64,000 nt of DNA from Batillaria attramentaria (Eukaryota > Mollusca > Gastropoda > Batillariidae): contig JACVVK020000287.1 in the NCBI GenBank assembly GCA_018292915.2, positions 66,001 to 130,000 of the forward strand, written 5' to 3'. Position 1 is the first letter of the stretch; the number at the start of each line of letters is the position of its first letter. A program made the translations under genes and the position numbers. Below, piece by piece: positions 20,714-31,556 of this stretch. Below the pieces are notes generated by a model, which was not told where the DNA came from, made no database searches, and worked only from the letters and a program-made list of their open reading frames with translations.

Positions 20714-21540
20714 AAAGTAATTAAGGACAGTCAAAAAACAAATATTAAAAACGCCACGGAAAATTGTAACACTAGCTGGTAGCTGTGGAGAACAATGACA
20801 GAGACGATGTATTGGAAAGACCTGAGAAGGCGTCCAGGTTCTTGGATAGGCACACATAATAAAAGATAACAAGAGTTTGGGTAAATTCCCTCGGGTCTCG
20901 GCCCTTGGACGTCGCAGTTTCTTTTCAAAGTCTCTACAGTGCGAGCAAAGCTTAGCCTTGTCTGCTGTGGAGACGTGGCTCCTCAATTCTGAGCCATTGT
21001 CTCAGGAGGAGCGATCTACCATCATTTGGTAAAGTGCCTAAGCGCCGTTGATTTGAGATTCACTTCTGCCCCTTTTGGCATTGGACGGTAGTGGAGCACT
21101 TTCAAGCGGACGACCCGGATTTGGTCTTCTGGTGAGGAGGGATTTGTTGGGGGGGGGGGGGGTTGAAATCCAATATCCTGCTATACTGCATTATGCAGAG
21201 GATTGCTCCCCAAATACAGCAGATGGCAACAGTGTAAGGATGGCATTGCTGAAGGATTTGTTTTAACGTCAAATTCACCTGCAGACCTTCTCACGATACC
21301 TGCCTCGATCACCTTTGTGTACTGACGCACGCATGCATAAATATCAAGCGTGAACGAGAAAGATGAGAGGGGTCGTTGAATGAAAAACACGTACACAAGA
21401 TGCATGGAGGGAAAGGTAAAATAAGCACACACAAAAACCAAACAAACAAAACCCCCCGAACAAACTTGGTGTCATTGTAACAGCACGCTCCCACCACACG
21501 GAGCAACCCGAGTTTTCTTACTACGCTAATGAGACAACAG
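20714..21540. other. No gene recognised
   Basis: A G12 run lies at about 21150-21162. No supported feature. Confidence 0.3.
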
Positions 21541-21955
21541 ACTGGTTGGTTGTGTTGGGGGTTTGACGTCCTTTTCCACCTCGTAAGGGTGATACTGCAG
21601 ACGGGGGTAACTAAGAAAATGTCAGCAGACTGTTTGGCTCGCAGCAAAGATACTACACCCACAGAGTGTTTTTGCTCTTAGCCGGGATTCTCACTCAACG
21701 AGCCGGGGAACCGGGGTGGTCGAATGGTAGAGCGTTGGACTTCTAATGCTCGGGTCGTGAGTTCGTATCCCGGCTGGGGCCAAATATTTATGCTGGCTTT
21801 TTCATAGCTGCCCCGTCTTTGATATCACCCATATGTGGTGGAAAAGGACGTTAAACCCCCGAACACCCCCACCACCCCCCACCCCGACCCCACCCACCCT
21901 CACTCAACGAGCCGAGAATTGGCAGTCCAACGCTCTACCACTTGGGCTGTCTCGG
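21541..21955 (-). mobile_element. Old SINE-A, interrupted
   Basis: Tail half 21541-21689 (GGGGGTTTGACGTCCTTTTC, TAAGGGTGATACTGCAGACG) and head half 21915-21955 (GAGAATTGGCAGTCCAACGC, TCTACCACTTGGGC). The head is separated from the tail by a younger SINE-A. Confidence 0.85.
21706..21898 (+). mobile_element. Young SINE-A nested, 16-bp TSD
   Basis: Near-consensus plus-strand copy with a C-rich tail. Perfect 16-bp TSD CTCACTCAACGAGCCG at 21690-21705 and 21899-21914. Its orientation is opposite to the host SINE. Confidence 0.97.
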
Positions 21956-22750
21956 AACACCAGTTAGACTGAAACGTATACCAGTACGTGAGGGACGTGT
22001 TCTAAAATCTGGCTTCCAGTTCATGTCCCCCCCAAGAAAGCTTTCTGCACGATGGTCTTTCACACATGTCAACAGCCGCGGAAAATTTCTACCATGGCTA
22101 CTTGGCCAGATTAACTACCCGATCGCCGATGACGCATTACGTGGGGACAGCTCCATTACCTTTCACACTAGCGTTGCTCACTCCCCCCTTCGCTGCAATA
22201 AGACTGTTACGATAACGTATGACGTCTAATAGCGCTACGCATGATTGATCAAGGAGCCGCTCTGCCTCCTTTTGTTCCTGTCTTGCTGTGCTAGATTACA
22301 CCCAAAGATACGAGTTGCGTGCCTGCGCCTTGTTCAGAAGGCGTGTTGATTTTATTGTCATAAATGACGCCCACTGACCCGTAACGGCTTGTCAAAGCCT
22401 GTAGGGGGGACACGGGTGGATGAACGCCACACTTCATTTGTTACGCCGGCATAAACCACGGCCAGTGATTCGGGTCGAACAAGGCCACTGTCTCTATCAC
22501 ATGTCGTTCATCTGACAAGTTTAAAGATCCATATTTCGACATGTCTGGGCTCACCCATTGCCCAACATTTTTTTTTTATCCTTTTATCTTTGGTTTAAAC
22601 AAGTTTATTGCAATACAATTCGTACAAGTAAACAATTAGTGAGCACTGCTTATGATAATGCTCGGGGGGGGGGGGGGGGGGCAAGTACATAATCATTGAC
22701 AATATTGCAATGGCAGGCTAAACTGGTCAGTAATTATGATAAATTAAAAC
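21956..22750. other. No gene; possible retroposon end
   Basis: AACAAGTTTATTGCAATACA near 22597 resembles the complement of a retroposon AATAAA end, without other support. G run at 22663-22681. Confidence 0.25.
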
Positions 22751-22751
22751 T

Positions 22752-22753
22752 AC

Positions 22754-22788
<35 letters not shown>

Positions 22789-22871
22789 CGTTATTTTCAG
22801 GGATAAAAAGATATAGGTATAAATACCTGTCTTCTGTCTTGTCCTTAGCTTAAACTAGGAAAAAAAACTAC

Positions 22872-22912
<41 letters not shown>

Positions 22913-22994
22913 CGTTATTTTCAAGGAGAAAAAAATATAGGTACAAATACCTGTCTTCTATCTTGTCCTTGCTTAAACTAGGAAAACTACACCA

Positions 22995-23031
<37 letters not shown>

Positions 23032-23032
23032 T
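22752..23032 (-). repeat. ~120-bp tandem repeat with (GA)n cores (family F)
   Basis: Two units and a third GA block: (GA)n, GGAAACGTTATTTTC, ATATAGGTA.AAATACCTGT, CTTCT.TCTTGTCCTT and CTTAAACTAGGAAAA, repeated with a period of about 120 bp. The minus strand carries GCAAGGACAAG before (CT)n as at 13.1-13.2 kb, so a retroposon 3' end seems to have been tandemly duplicated. Confidence 0.75.
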
Positions 23033-23550
23033 CTATGTGTACTCACAACAACGACCAAAAAAAAAAAAAAATCTCTCAACAGCGCTAGACTGTCAAGGAA
23101 GTAACATGTAACAAAAAACTTAAATCCTTTTATGTTTAATTTAATTACTGCCGTAAGGAAACTGCAATATCTGAGAGCCGGAGACCCAAGACAGCCCAAC
23201 AAAAGTCTTACATTTTTACATTGTAACCCACGGACGCCCTAATGTAACTAATGTAACTGAGTGTAATCTACCCTGACGCCCTAGCTGACTGTCCATGATT
23301 GTTATCATCCCTATCGTCATTTTTGCACACTAACGTTTAACTTTCATCTATCATTTTCATAACTCGTTCAGGTTGCCACCAGTCACGTTTTTGGGTGGGG
23401 AAGTTAAACGAGCTAATTCCATCTTTGCTAAGCCAACTTATGTTTTGGAACAGTTTCGCTCAAAATGTTCTATCTTGTTATTAGTACAGATCTTAGTGCG
23501 AAACAATGTTGTTTCGCACGTCCTTGTGCAATCACAAGCGCAACTCTTCA
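23033..23550. other. No gene recognised
   Basis: Unremarkable AT-rich sequence. Confidence 0.3.
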
Positions 23551-23681
23551 AACAACAACAACAACAACAAAAACAACAGCAAAAACAACAACAAAAACAA
23601 CAACAACAGCAAAAACAACAACAACAACAACAACAACAACAGCAAAAACAACAACAACAACAACAGCAACAACAACAACGT
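23551..23681 (+). repeat. (CAA/CAG)n trinucleotide array
   Basis: About 130 bp of CAA with CAG and AAA variants. Open in all three + frames (Gln, Asn or Thr runs). No flanking coding evidence, so not called a polyglutamine gene. Confidence 0.95.
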
Positions 23682-23871
23682 CTTTTGTGATTCTTGGTAC
23701 TCTTGGAACATGCACTTTAGCATTAAATACGTATTACTGAAGCTGTGTTTCTAGGTGCGGGGTGGGGGTGGAAAAGTGGGGGTAGGGGAGGCGCCAGAAA
23801 TTTTGTCGTCGACGGAACATGCCAGATGAAGCGGTTCTGCTGCGGCGTGAAAAGCAAAACTTGCTCATCGA

Positions 23872-23901
23872 TGCTCTCTCTCTCTCTCTCTCTCTCTCTC
23901 C
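23872..23901 (+). repeat. (CT)n microsatellite
   Basis: 30-bp CT repeat. Confidence 0.95.
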
Positions 23902-24454
23902 CGACTTTCCTACTTTTTTTCCTGCTGTTTTAAATCAATTATGCGCTAGCATGATATATGATTTGGTAATCCGAATCGACAAGGCTGAAAACGTATCCAA
24001 GTTTCACATTTCCAGCTCATCTCTTTTTATGACAAATTCAGTCTGTGAACGCGTTCGTTTTTGCAGTCTCCCACACTGACAGCCCTTTGACAGGGTAATG
24101 CTTTTTCTCTGTTTCTGTTTCTTTTTTTTTTCACCCGGGATGGCGAAAATGTTTGTTTACCCTCTAGATTCGTTGGCGAGTATAATCATTTTGCAAGTCT
24201 CTATTCACTTGACAGCTCGGAACTGTAAAGGGACGACAATGCAGTTTAAATAATTCATAAGTTATAGAAGCAAAACAATTTTTGCCCAGGATTCACCAAA
24301 ACGAAACGGACGGGGGAGACGTACGTGTTTTGACCCGATGACGCCTGAGCGGACCTGTGGAGAGGCGTTGCGTATTTTATGTATTTCGTATCGTATTTCC
24401 TGCATTAAGACTGGAATTACTGGTGTCATTTCTAGACTGTGTAAACAATGAACA

Positions 24455-24580
24455 CATCAGTGAAATCGTCAGTGAAGCCATCAATGAAGTCATCAATGAA
24501 GGCATTAATGAAGTCATCAATGAAATCATCAATGAAATCATCAATGAAGTCATCAATGAAATCATCAGTGCCAACGAGTG
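24455..24580 (+). repeat. 12-bp minisatellite
   Basis: About ten copies of a 12-bp unit, consensus ATCAATGAAGTC with A/G variants. The period is a multiple of three and the unit lacks stops in several frames, so overlapping open frames arise (repeats of NEVI, MKSS or MTSL). Confidence 0.92.
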
Positions 24581-24642
24581 TCGTAGACAGTGCCATTCAA
24601 TGGCAATGTATTCGTGGAAGAAATGATTGTCTCAGTCAGCTC

Positions 24643-24725
24643 TGTCATCATCATCATCATCATCATCATCATCGTCGTCGTCGTAGTCATCATCGTCGTC
24701 GTCATTATCGTCGCCGTCTTCTCCA
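24643..24725 (+). repeat. (CAT)n(CGT)n array
   Basis: Trinucleotide repeat CAT changing to CGT/CGC. Confidence 0.92.
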
Positions 24726-25453
24726 TGATGATGGTGTGGTCATCATTAGTTGTAAGTTGCCGGATCAGATATCATCTTCGCTAGTCTGCATGTCTCTGTC
24801 TTTTTCCATGGCGGCTTGCACCACCGACCAGAGAAGCATGATCAACAAACAGATGCTATGTTTCCCACGTCTAGCATTCATTTGTCCTTTCTTTTCTCTT
24901 TGACCTAGCTACTACTTTTTCCGTAGCCTGTTTCAAAGACAGCACATATAGCAAACACAAAGCGCCAGGTAGCAAACATCACGTTGCCAATTAAATGGCA
25001 AAAAAAAGCCAAAATGGAAACCACGCGCGCAGCCACTTAAAAGGAGAAGAAGACACGAATCAAGTATCTTACAAAGTTATCGAGGATCTCTGATTTCACG
25101 TTTCCATGGATCCGCTTTGGAATCTACAGACATGTGCCAGATAGGTTTGTTTAAAAAAGAAAAAAAAAAAAAAAAAAAAAAAAGGAATTGCCCCGAGCAC
25201 AGTAAAATATGACCTGTTGTATCAAGTTGTTTCTCGACAGAGTTGAAACGATGTCGCAAATTGCCAAGAGTTACTGGACACTATTACCTCAAAAAAAAAA
25301 AAGACAAAAAAAAGACAGAAAACAGTTATGAATCTTGTGAGATATTGAAACTTAGGTGTATAAGTATAGACAGTAACTGAACGCTGTAAACTGACAATGG
25401 GCTGCAATGAACAAGGGTATTGTTCTCGAAGTCAACTGTTGGAAACTAAGCCT
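24726..25453. other. No gene; poly(A) near 25157-25183
   Basis: Simple A runs only; nothing else supported. Confidence 0.3.
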
Positions 25454-25465
25454 TTGCACTGGTAC

Positions 25466-25638
25466 GGGGAGCCAGGGTGGCCGAATGGTAGAGCGTTGGA
25501 CTTCTAATGCTCGGGTCGTGAGTTCGTATCCCGGCTGGGACCAAATATTTGTGCTGGCTTTTTCACCCGTCTTTGATATCACCCGTATGTGGTGGAAAAG
25601 GACGTTAAACCCCCAAACACCCACCCACGCGCCCACCC
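25466..25638 (+). mobile_element. SINE-A copy with 12-bp TSD
   Basis: Near-consensus copy lacking ATCGTTGCC in the linker. TSD TTGCAC(T/A)GGTAC at 25454-25465 and 25639-25650. Confidence 0.96.
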
Positions 25639-25763
25639 TTGCACAGGTACTGTATTGACAGCCTTCATTCTTAGTTCTTCATATAATTAATCAATAGCGC
25701 ATGTTCCCACACTGTCTTGCTGTGTTTATAGTCTTTATTACTCGTATTGTTTATTCTTGTCAC

Positions 25764-25942
25764 GGGAGCCGGGGTGGTCGAATGGTAGAGCGTTGGACTT
25801 CCAGTGCTCGGGTCGTGAGTTCGATTCCGGCTGGGGCCAAATATTTGTGCTGGCTTATTCATCGTTGCCCCGTCTTTGATATCACCCTATGTGGTGGAAA
25901 AGGACGTTAAACCCCCAAACTCCCCCCCCCCCCCCCCCCCTA
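25764..25942 (+). mobile_element. SINE-A copy, poly(C) tail
   Basis: Well-preserved copy with an A box TGGTCGAATGG. The tail has become a C21 run. 11-bp TSD ATTCTTGTCAC at 25753-25763 and 25943-25953. Confidence 0.96.
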
Positions 25943-25953
25943 ATTCTTGTCAC

Positions 25954-26508
25954 CTTAGCTTTGTAATATTGTGTCCCGCTATTTGAACCTGTTAAAGACT
26001 TTATGGGAGGAATTCACGATTCAGGACATGTGTTCGCACCACTTCTTTTTCGCTTTGAGTCGTCACACCTGACAAACTCACTCATATGCGTGAGGCAAAT
26101 TTGAGAAAAAGACGAAATGACTGTTGTCCTTGACGTGACGTGTTTCTTGTTTGTTAGTGTTTTATGAAACTGAGGACAGTGGTTTGTGGTTTTCCTGAAC
26201 CGAGGAAAACTGACCCATATTCGACAGCCTCGGTTCGAGAACCGGAAGTAAAGGAGCGGTATCATAATGATACAATACTCACATGGGCTATTACTCTTTA
26301 TAGAATGACGTAGGCCTAGTCTTTACGCAGGTGTAACTACCAGTGGCCGGAATGCAAGTCGCGTAGAAAGCCTGTTCACATTACTCACGACGGCCTAACG
26401 AAGCGTGGTGTTACAGGTGATTACTCCTTCTATTGATTACCGCACGATTACCACACCGATAACGCAGCTTGTCGCGGCTTACTCAACAACCGGATCTCAA
26501 GAGAGACG

Positions 26509-26511
<3 letters not shown>
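25954..26511. other. No gene recognised
   Basis: Apparently unique sequence without family signatures. Confidence 0.3.
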
Positions 26512-26567
<56 letters not shown>

Positions 26568-26568
26568 T
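26512..26568 (+). repeat. (GT)n(GA)n microsatellite
   Basis: Compound repeat, about 57 bp. A 24-bp poly(T) follows at about 26888-26911. Confidence 0.97.
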
Positions 26569-26964
26569 GTGGTCTGCCGTGGAGCCTTCAGAAATTATGC
26601 CAGTATCGGAAGTGCCAGTCTTATCACAGTGTAGAATTTCAATAATGCATGGGAACTCACGGTCCCCGAATACATTTTCAGGAACACGTGAAGCTCGAAG
26701 ATCACCATGAATGATCCTACACAAAGTGTGACCCACATTCAATGAAGCTACTGCGGTGATGGATTAATTAGAAGGTTTCTTTTCACCTTTCCCTGGTCGA
26801 ACGTGTGCAAACAAATCATATCCTTTCCATTAGTTGCCTGCTGTATGAGCATTTCACACACAACAGAAATCTTCGATCTGACTGCGATTTTTTTTTTTTT
26901 TTTTTTTTTTTGGCCTGTGAAGTTTTCACGCTGATACTAGAACAACTAGAGGAGCAAAGCTTCC

Positions 26965-28644
26965 TTGGCTCACTTGTGAGATGGGTCAAGGTCATTTAAA
27001 AGAGTATGTTTGTAAAGCTCTTATCACTAGCTATCCTGAAGTAAGGTGTCTCTTGTGTTCATAGTTCATAGGAAAACGGCAAATGGCGATATAACAGTTT
27101 TCCCAGGACAGCTTCTATGACCTTGACCTTAGGTCAAGGTCATTAAAATGAGATTGTAAGGGAAGAGCTTATCAGTAATTATCATTATGCCAAGTTTGAC
27201 AGCTCTAGTTTTTGTAGTTTCTGTACAAGTGGTAATGTAAAATTTCACAACAGACAGCTGTAATGACCTTGACCTTGAGCCAAGTTCATTCGAATGGGTA
27301 TGTGTGCATAGGTCTCATTGTTGTCTATCATTGTGCCTTGTTTGGTGCATCTGCTGTTTGTTGTTTGCAAGAAAATGCTAACGTTAAAGTCTCCGCAAAA
27401 CATGTTGAATGGCCTTGACCTTGACTCAAGGAAATTGAATACAAGTATGCCAGTACAGGTTTTGTCAATGTCTATCATCTTGCAAAGTTTGATGCTTCTG
27501 ATTCCCCTAGATTCTGAGAAAACGGCAATTTTAATTTCCAATGCGACAGCTATTGATGACCTTGACCTTTAGTCAAGGTCATCCAAATGGTATTTCTTGA
27601 AAGGTCTTACTACTGTTTATCAGCAAGCCAGGTTTGGTGCTACTGCTGTTTATTGTTTCTGAGAGACTGCAAATGTTAAGGTTTTCGAAGGTTTTCCGCA
27701 AAACTACTTGTGTGGCCTTGACCTTGATTTAAAGTCACTGAATACAGGTATGTCAGTGAAGGTGTTGTCAATGTCTATCATCTTGCAAAGTTTGATGTCT
27801 CTGGCGTTCCTAGATTCTTAAAAATTGCCAGTGTAAAATTTCCATCAGACAGGTTGTTATTGTATGTTTTGAAAGGTCTTATGGTTGTCTATCTGCATGC
27901 CGAGTTTGGTGTCTCTGCTTTTCATTGTTTCTGAGAAAATGCCAATGTTAAGGTTTCGGAAGATTTTCCGCAAAAAAGCTTGCATGGCCTTGACCTTGAC
28001 TAAAAGTCACTAAGTACAGGTATGTCAGTAAAGGTGGTGTAAATGTCCCTCACCATGCAGAGTTTGATGTCTCTGGCTTTTTTAGACTCTGAGAAAATGC
28101 CAATGTAAAATTTCCAAACACACAGCTTTAGTGACCTTGACCTTGGGTCAAGGTCAATCACTATGGTATGTTTTGAAAGGTTTTATGGCTGTCTATCAGG
28201 GTGTCAAGTTTGGTGCCTTTGCTGTTCATTGTTTCTGAGAAAATGCCAATGTTAAGGTTTCATCAGGCTTTCCGCAAAACAGCTTGCATGGCCTTGACCT
28301 TGACTCAAAGTCACTGAATATAGACAGGTCAGTAAAGGTATTGTCAATGTCCATCATCATGCAAAGTTTAATGTCTCTGGCTTTTCTAGATTCTGAGAAA
28401 ATGCCAATGTAAATTTTCCAAACAGACAGCTTTAGTGACCTTGACCTTGGGTCAAGGACAATAATTATGGTACGTTTTGAAAGGTCTTATGGCTGTCTAT
28501 CAGCAGGTTAATTTTGGTGTGTCTGCTGTGTGTAGATTCTGAGAAAAGGCCAATGTTAAGGTTTACTGCGGACACACAGACACACACACAGACAGACGAC
28601 GGAGGGTTATTACATAGACTCACTTTGTTACACAAGTGAGCCAA
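26965..28644. mobile_element. TIR-bounded tandem array with AGGTCA palindromes
   Basis: Ends TTGGCTCACTTGTG (26965-26978) and CACAAGTGAGCCAA (28631-28644) are perfect 14-bp inverted repeats. Between them are ~147-bp units in two alternating types, giving a ~300-bp higher-order period. Type 1 has TGACCTTGACCT facing AGGTCAAGGTCA (27118, 27264, 27557, 28132, 28436). Type 2 has GGCCTTGACCTTGACT.AAAGTCA (27411, 27714, 27986, 28290). All share GTTTGATGTCTCTGGC and GATTCTGAGAAAATGCCAAT blocks. One type-1 site is deleted near 27855. There is no transposase. Confidence 0.85.
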
Positions 28645-28849
28645 AAAAGTAGGGCAGAATTAAAAACAAAAGACTTCTAGTTTCATGGGGGAAAAAAAAA
28701 CAAACTCGACAAGACTGTTATGTGCAATACATATCAATGATTAGATGGAGCTTTATTTATTTTCCTAAGGTACAAATATTGACACAGTTGTCCACATGAT
28801 CAGTTTACGTATCTGTCGTTTGTAAGGACTAGTTCGGAACTGCGGTTAC

Positions 28850-29013
28850 AACTAAATGTACTGTGACTACATGTATGTTGTTATGATCATGAGTGCTTTA
28901 TTATTGTGTTGAAATGACCAACTGGTGTTCATTTTCTAGCAGTATGTGTCATATTTTCCTCGTACCCGAATTTGTTTTCTGGATTAAAACTTGAAAACTT
29001 GAACCCGAACTTG
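28850..29013 (+). mobile_element. Possible retroposon 3' end
   Basis: Ends GGATTAAAACTTGAAAACTTG then AACCCGAACTTG, a TTGAAAC-type terminal repeat after an ATTAAA signal, typical of retroposon 3' ends. No coding remnant or TSD seen. Confidence 0.35.
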
Positions 29014-29562
29014 TACGGAAATCAGTTTACACCACTCGCCAATGCAAACTTTCAGTGAGTTAAGTATAAGTGCTTTACGTCCGAAAATAGTGAGGAAACA
29101 GAGAGCGAAAGTGTGAGATATGACTTTCCATAACCCACTCAGTGGTTTACGAGTTCACAAAACACACTCCAGTTACGTCATCAGTCAAAGACACGCAGAA
29201 AGTGCGTCATTTCAAACATTTGGAACTGATACGTCACGGCCGGTGCACAGTTATTTTGTTCACTTTTGTGGGTGAAATTGTATGTTGCTTGGATCATGTA
29301 AAAAAATGATCGGACAGAAAATTCTCTGCGAAGTATTTGCGAGTGCACTTCTGAATGTCAGTACATGAGCACATGCTTTGGATGATATTTTTCTTAACGT
29401 CAAGCGCTTTCAACTGTCGTACGCATCATTTCCTCACCAGTCAGTGCGCAGAATTTTGAGGGGGTACAAAAGTCACTAATCACCCTACCAGAAAAACAAA
29501 GTGTCGCGGAAAATGTATGGTACCAGAACAGTAGAGGTAAGAGTCTGAATGTTCGTGGTATA
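29014..29562. other. No gene recognised
   Basis: No supported feature. Confidence 0.3.
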
Positions 29563-29711
29563 AACAGCTTACATGATTAGTTATCATCGTTTACCACAAA
29601 AGAAACCACTCGATGTTTCAATTTTTGCCGTAGCTACCGAGCCTCCGGCAAAAAATTGAATTATCTCGTGGTTTCTTTCCTGGTAAACCACTCGAACTAA
29701 TCATGTAAGTT
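29563..29711. mobile_element. ~149-bp hairpin (foldback) element
   Basis: Arms 29563-29630 and 29646-29711 are inverted copies (CTTACATGATTAGTT, GTTTACCA, AAGAAACCAC, CAATTTTTGCCG), with a 15-nt loop. Arms are roughly 85% alike by eye. It lies 12 bp from the next TIR element. Confidence 0.8.
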
Positions 29712-29722
29712 CTATATAGACT

Positions 29723-30017
29723 AGCCCGTATGTAATAGTTCAGGTTAGGGCTTTTAGCCCGGGTTAGAATCTAAACTCGAACTAAACTAGCTCTAGGGTT
29801 AAATTTTCTGTTTTTTTTTTGTTTTTTGTTTTAAATCAAGAAGCGGGCCCAGTCCAGCAAGGTCCTAAGCCATTATAGTTACGTACAAGGATTTTTTTCT
29901 TCCTTTCTTCGCTTCCTTTTTTTAAAATTTAATTTTGTTTCTGGGTTTCTTTTGTCCTAGTCTGGGTTAGGCCCGTAGTCGTGGGTTAAATTAACCTCGA
30001 CTTTCACACACGGGCCC
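29723..30017 (+). mobile_element. GGGCCC-TIR MITE, copy 3
   Basis: Left end AGCCCGTATGTAATAGTTC (changed), right end CGACTTTCACACACGGGCCC. Interior landmarks GAACTAAACTAGCTCTAGGG, CTTCGCTTCC and TTTTGTCCTAGTCTGGGTTA are all present. Confidence 0.88.
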
Positions 30018-30139
30018 TGGGGTCTGATGTATGAAAAAGAGACTAGACTCGTCTGAGACTAAGCTCTAGTCCCAGAGTTCTTACGACGGGCTTACTATTA
30101 GTGTGTACGTAGGGACACTTGCCATAGTCTCAAACATTT

Positions 30140-30390
30140 GTAGCCTCGGTAATGCAGAAGCTGGGTCGGATGTAAATATGAAAATTAATGCTACAAAGCC
30201 GAACGTTGAGATGCACACCCCAAACAAGCAAAATTATTTTAGCAACAGACCACACCGCAAAATTCACGCCATTTGCACGTCAACGGTCGCTTGTAGCGAT
30301 TTTCTGTTTTGGTGTGCAGCCGTATGTCCCGCATACTGGTATTTCAACGTTTACATCCGACACAACATCTGCGATATCGAGGCTACAAGG
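30140..30390. mobile_element. ~250-bp imperfect foldback element
   Basis: GTAGCCTCGGTAATGCAGA / GGGTCGGATGTAAATATGAAA on the left is repeated inverted on the right (TTTACATCCGACACAAC, GATATCGAGGCTAC). GCACACC..AAACA near 30210 pairs with the TGGTGTGCAGCC text at 30310. The ~135-codon open frame across it is incidental. Confidence 0.6.
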
Positions 30391-30773
30391 TTCTCTCCCA
30401 TTCCAAGGCACATTTTTAGGAGCTCAATGGCGCAGCGGTTATTAGCAGCGTCCATTCGAAACATATTCTTGACATTTCGGGATTTAATCACGGACCCTAA
30501 GGCAGGCTGACTTGAAAGAAAGCAATCAGTTTGATCGTGGAGTGATATGATTGTGAAACAAATCTAAACCAGTCATTTTTTTGTATTGTTTTTTGTTTAA
30601 ACTAGCAGTTTCTTTGTATCAGGTGATAGATATGAAGACATGAAATCGTGACTGTTTGAAACTGAGACTCTACGAGACAGTGCAATACGAGCTTAACCAT
30701 TATTCATTATTCTGGCCCTTTGAAACACAGCTCACAAGGATCTCATTCGCAGAAAATGAAATGACACAGGATG

Positions 30774-30775
<2 letters not shown>

Positions 30776-30819
<44 letters not shown>

Positions 30820-30852
30820 TGTGTGTGTGCGTGTGTGCGTACCCCGGCCTCT

Positions 30853-30924
<72 letters not shown>

Positions 30925-30947
30925 GTGAGAGAGAGAGTCTGTGTGAC

Positions 30948-30981
<34 letters not shown>

Positions 30982-31000
30982 GTAAGAGGGGGGGGGGGTT
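30776..31000 (+). repeat. (GT)n / (GA)n / (GT)n compound array
   Basis: GT block, GCGT interruption, second GT block, GA block of about 40 bp, then GT block and a G run. Confidence 0.97.
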
Positions 31001-31556
31001 GCAGGGGTGGATAAGAGGTAGGTTTAAAAAACATCGAGGAAGGGTTTTTTTTTGTTGTTGTTGTTGCCTCAGGCACATACTTTTTTGATAGCTCTCTTTT
31101 GAAATTTCATTCTTTAGCAACGGTAAACCGATAGACAGCAACGCTAAACCTATAGGCCTATCGCGTTCACATGAAACCAATGAATCCTTTCCAGGCAGTA
31201 ATCAGGAAAGAAGGATTCGATTATGCCAGCAAACACATCTCGCATAGAGAACTGAAGAAAGAAGAGAAGGAAAACGGAGTGGGGGGTTATAGTTTGTCTT
31301 GACAGGCCAAAAGACTTTCATTCGGAAATGTCAGACGTTATGTTACGGCAATAAGCGTTTAATCTTTTATAAGACAACGGAGGAAATTTGACCAGCTTTC
31401 TTTGAAAAGGAAAGGTTGTTGCGGAAAGAAAGGAAAGCTACAAGTCTTTAAGTGAATTAATCGAACTACAGAAAAGACATATTATTCCTACTCCACGAAG
31501 AGAAATTATGAAACCTGACAAATGTAGGAAAGAAATGTAAACTTAGAAAAGGGTGA
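31001..31556. other. No gene recognised
   Basis: AT-rich, no family signature. Confidence 0.3.

Noticed and set aside
23373..23690. Polyglutamine protein encoded by CAA/CAG array
   Set aside because: No conserved flanking protein or splice context; all three frames are open.
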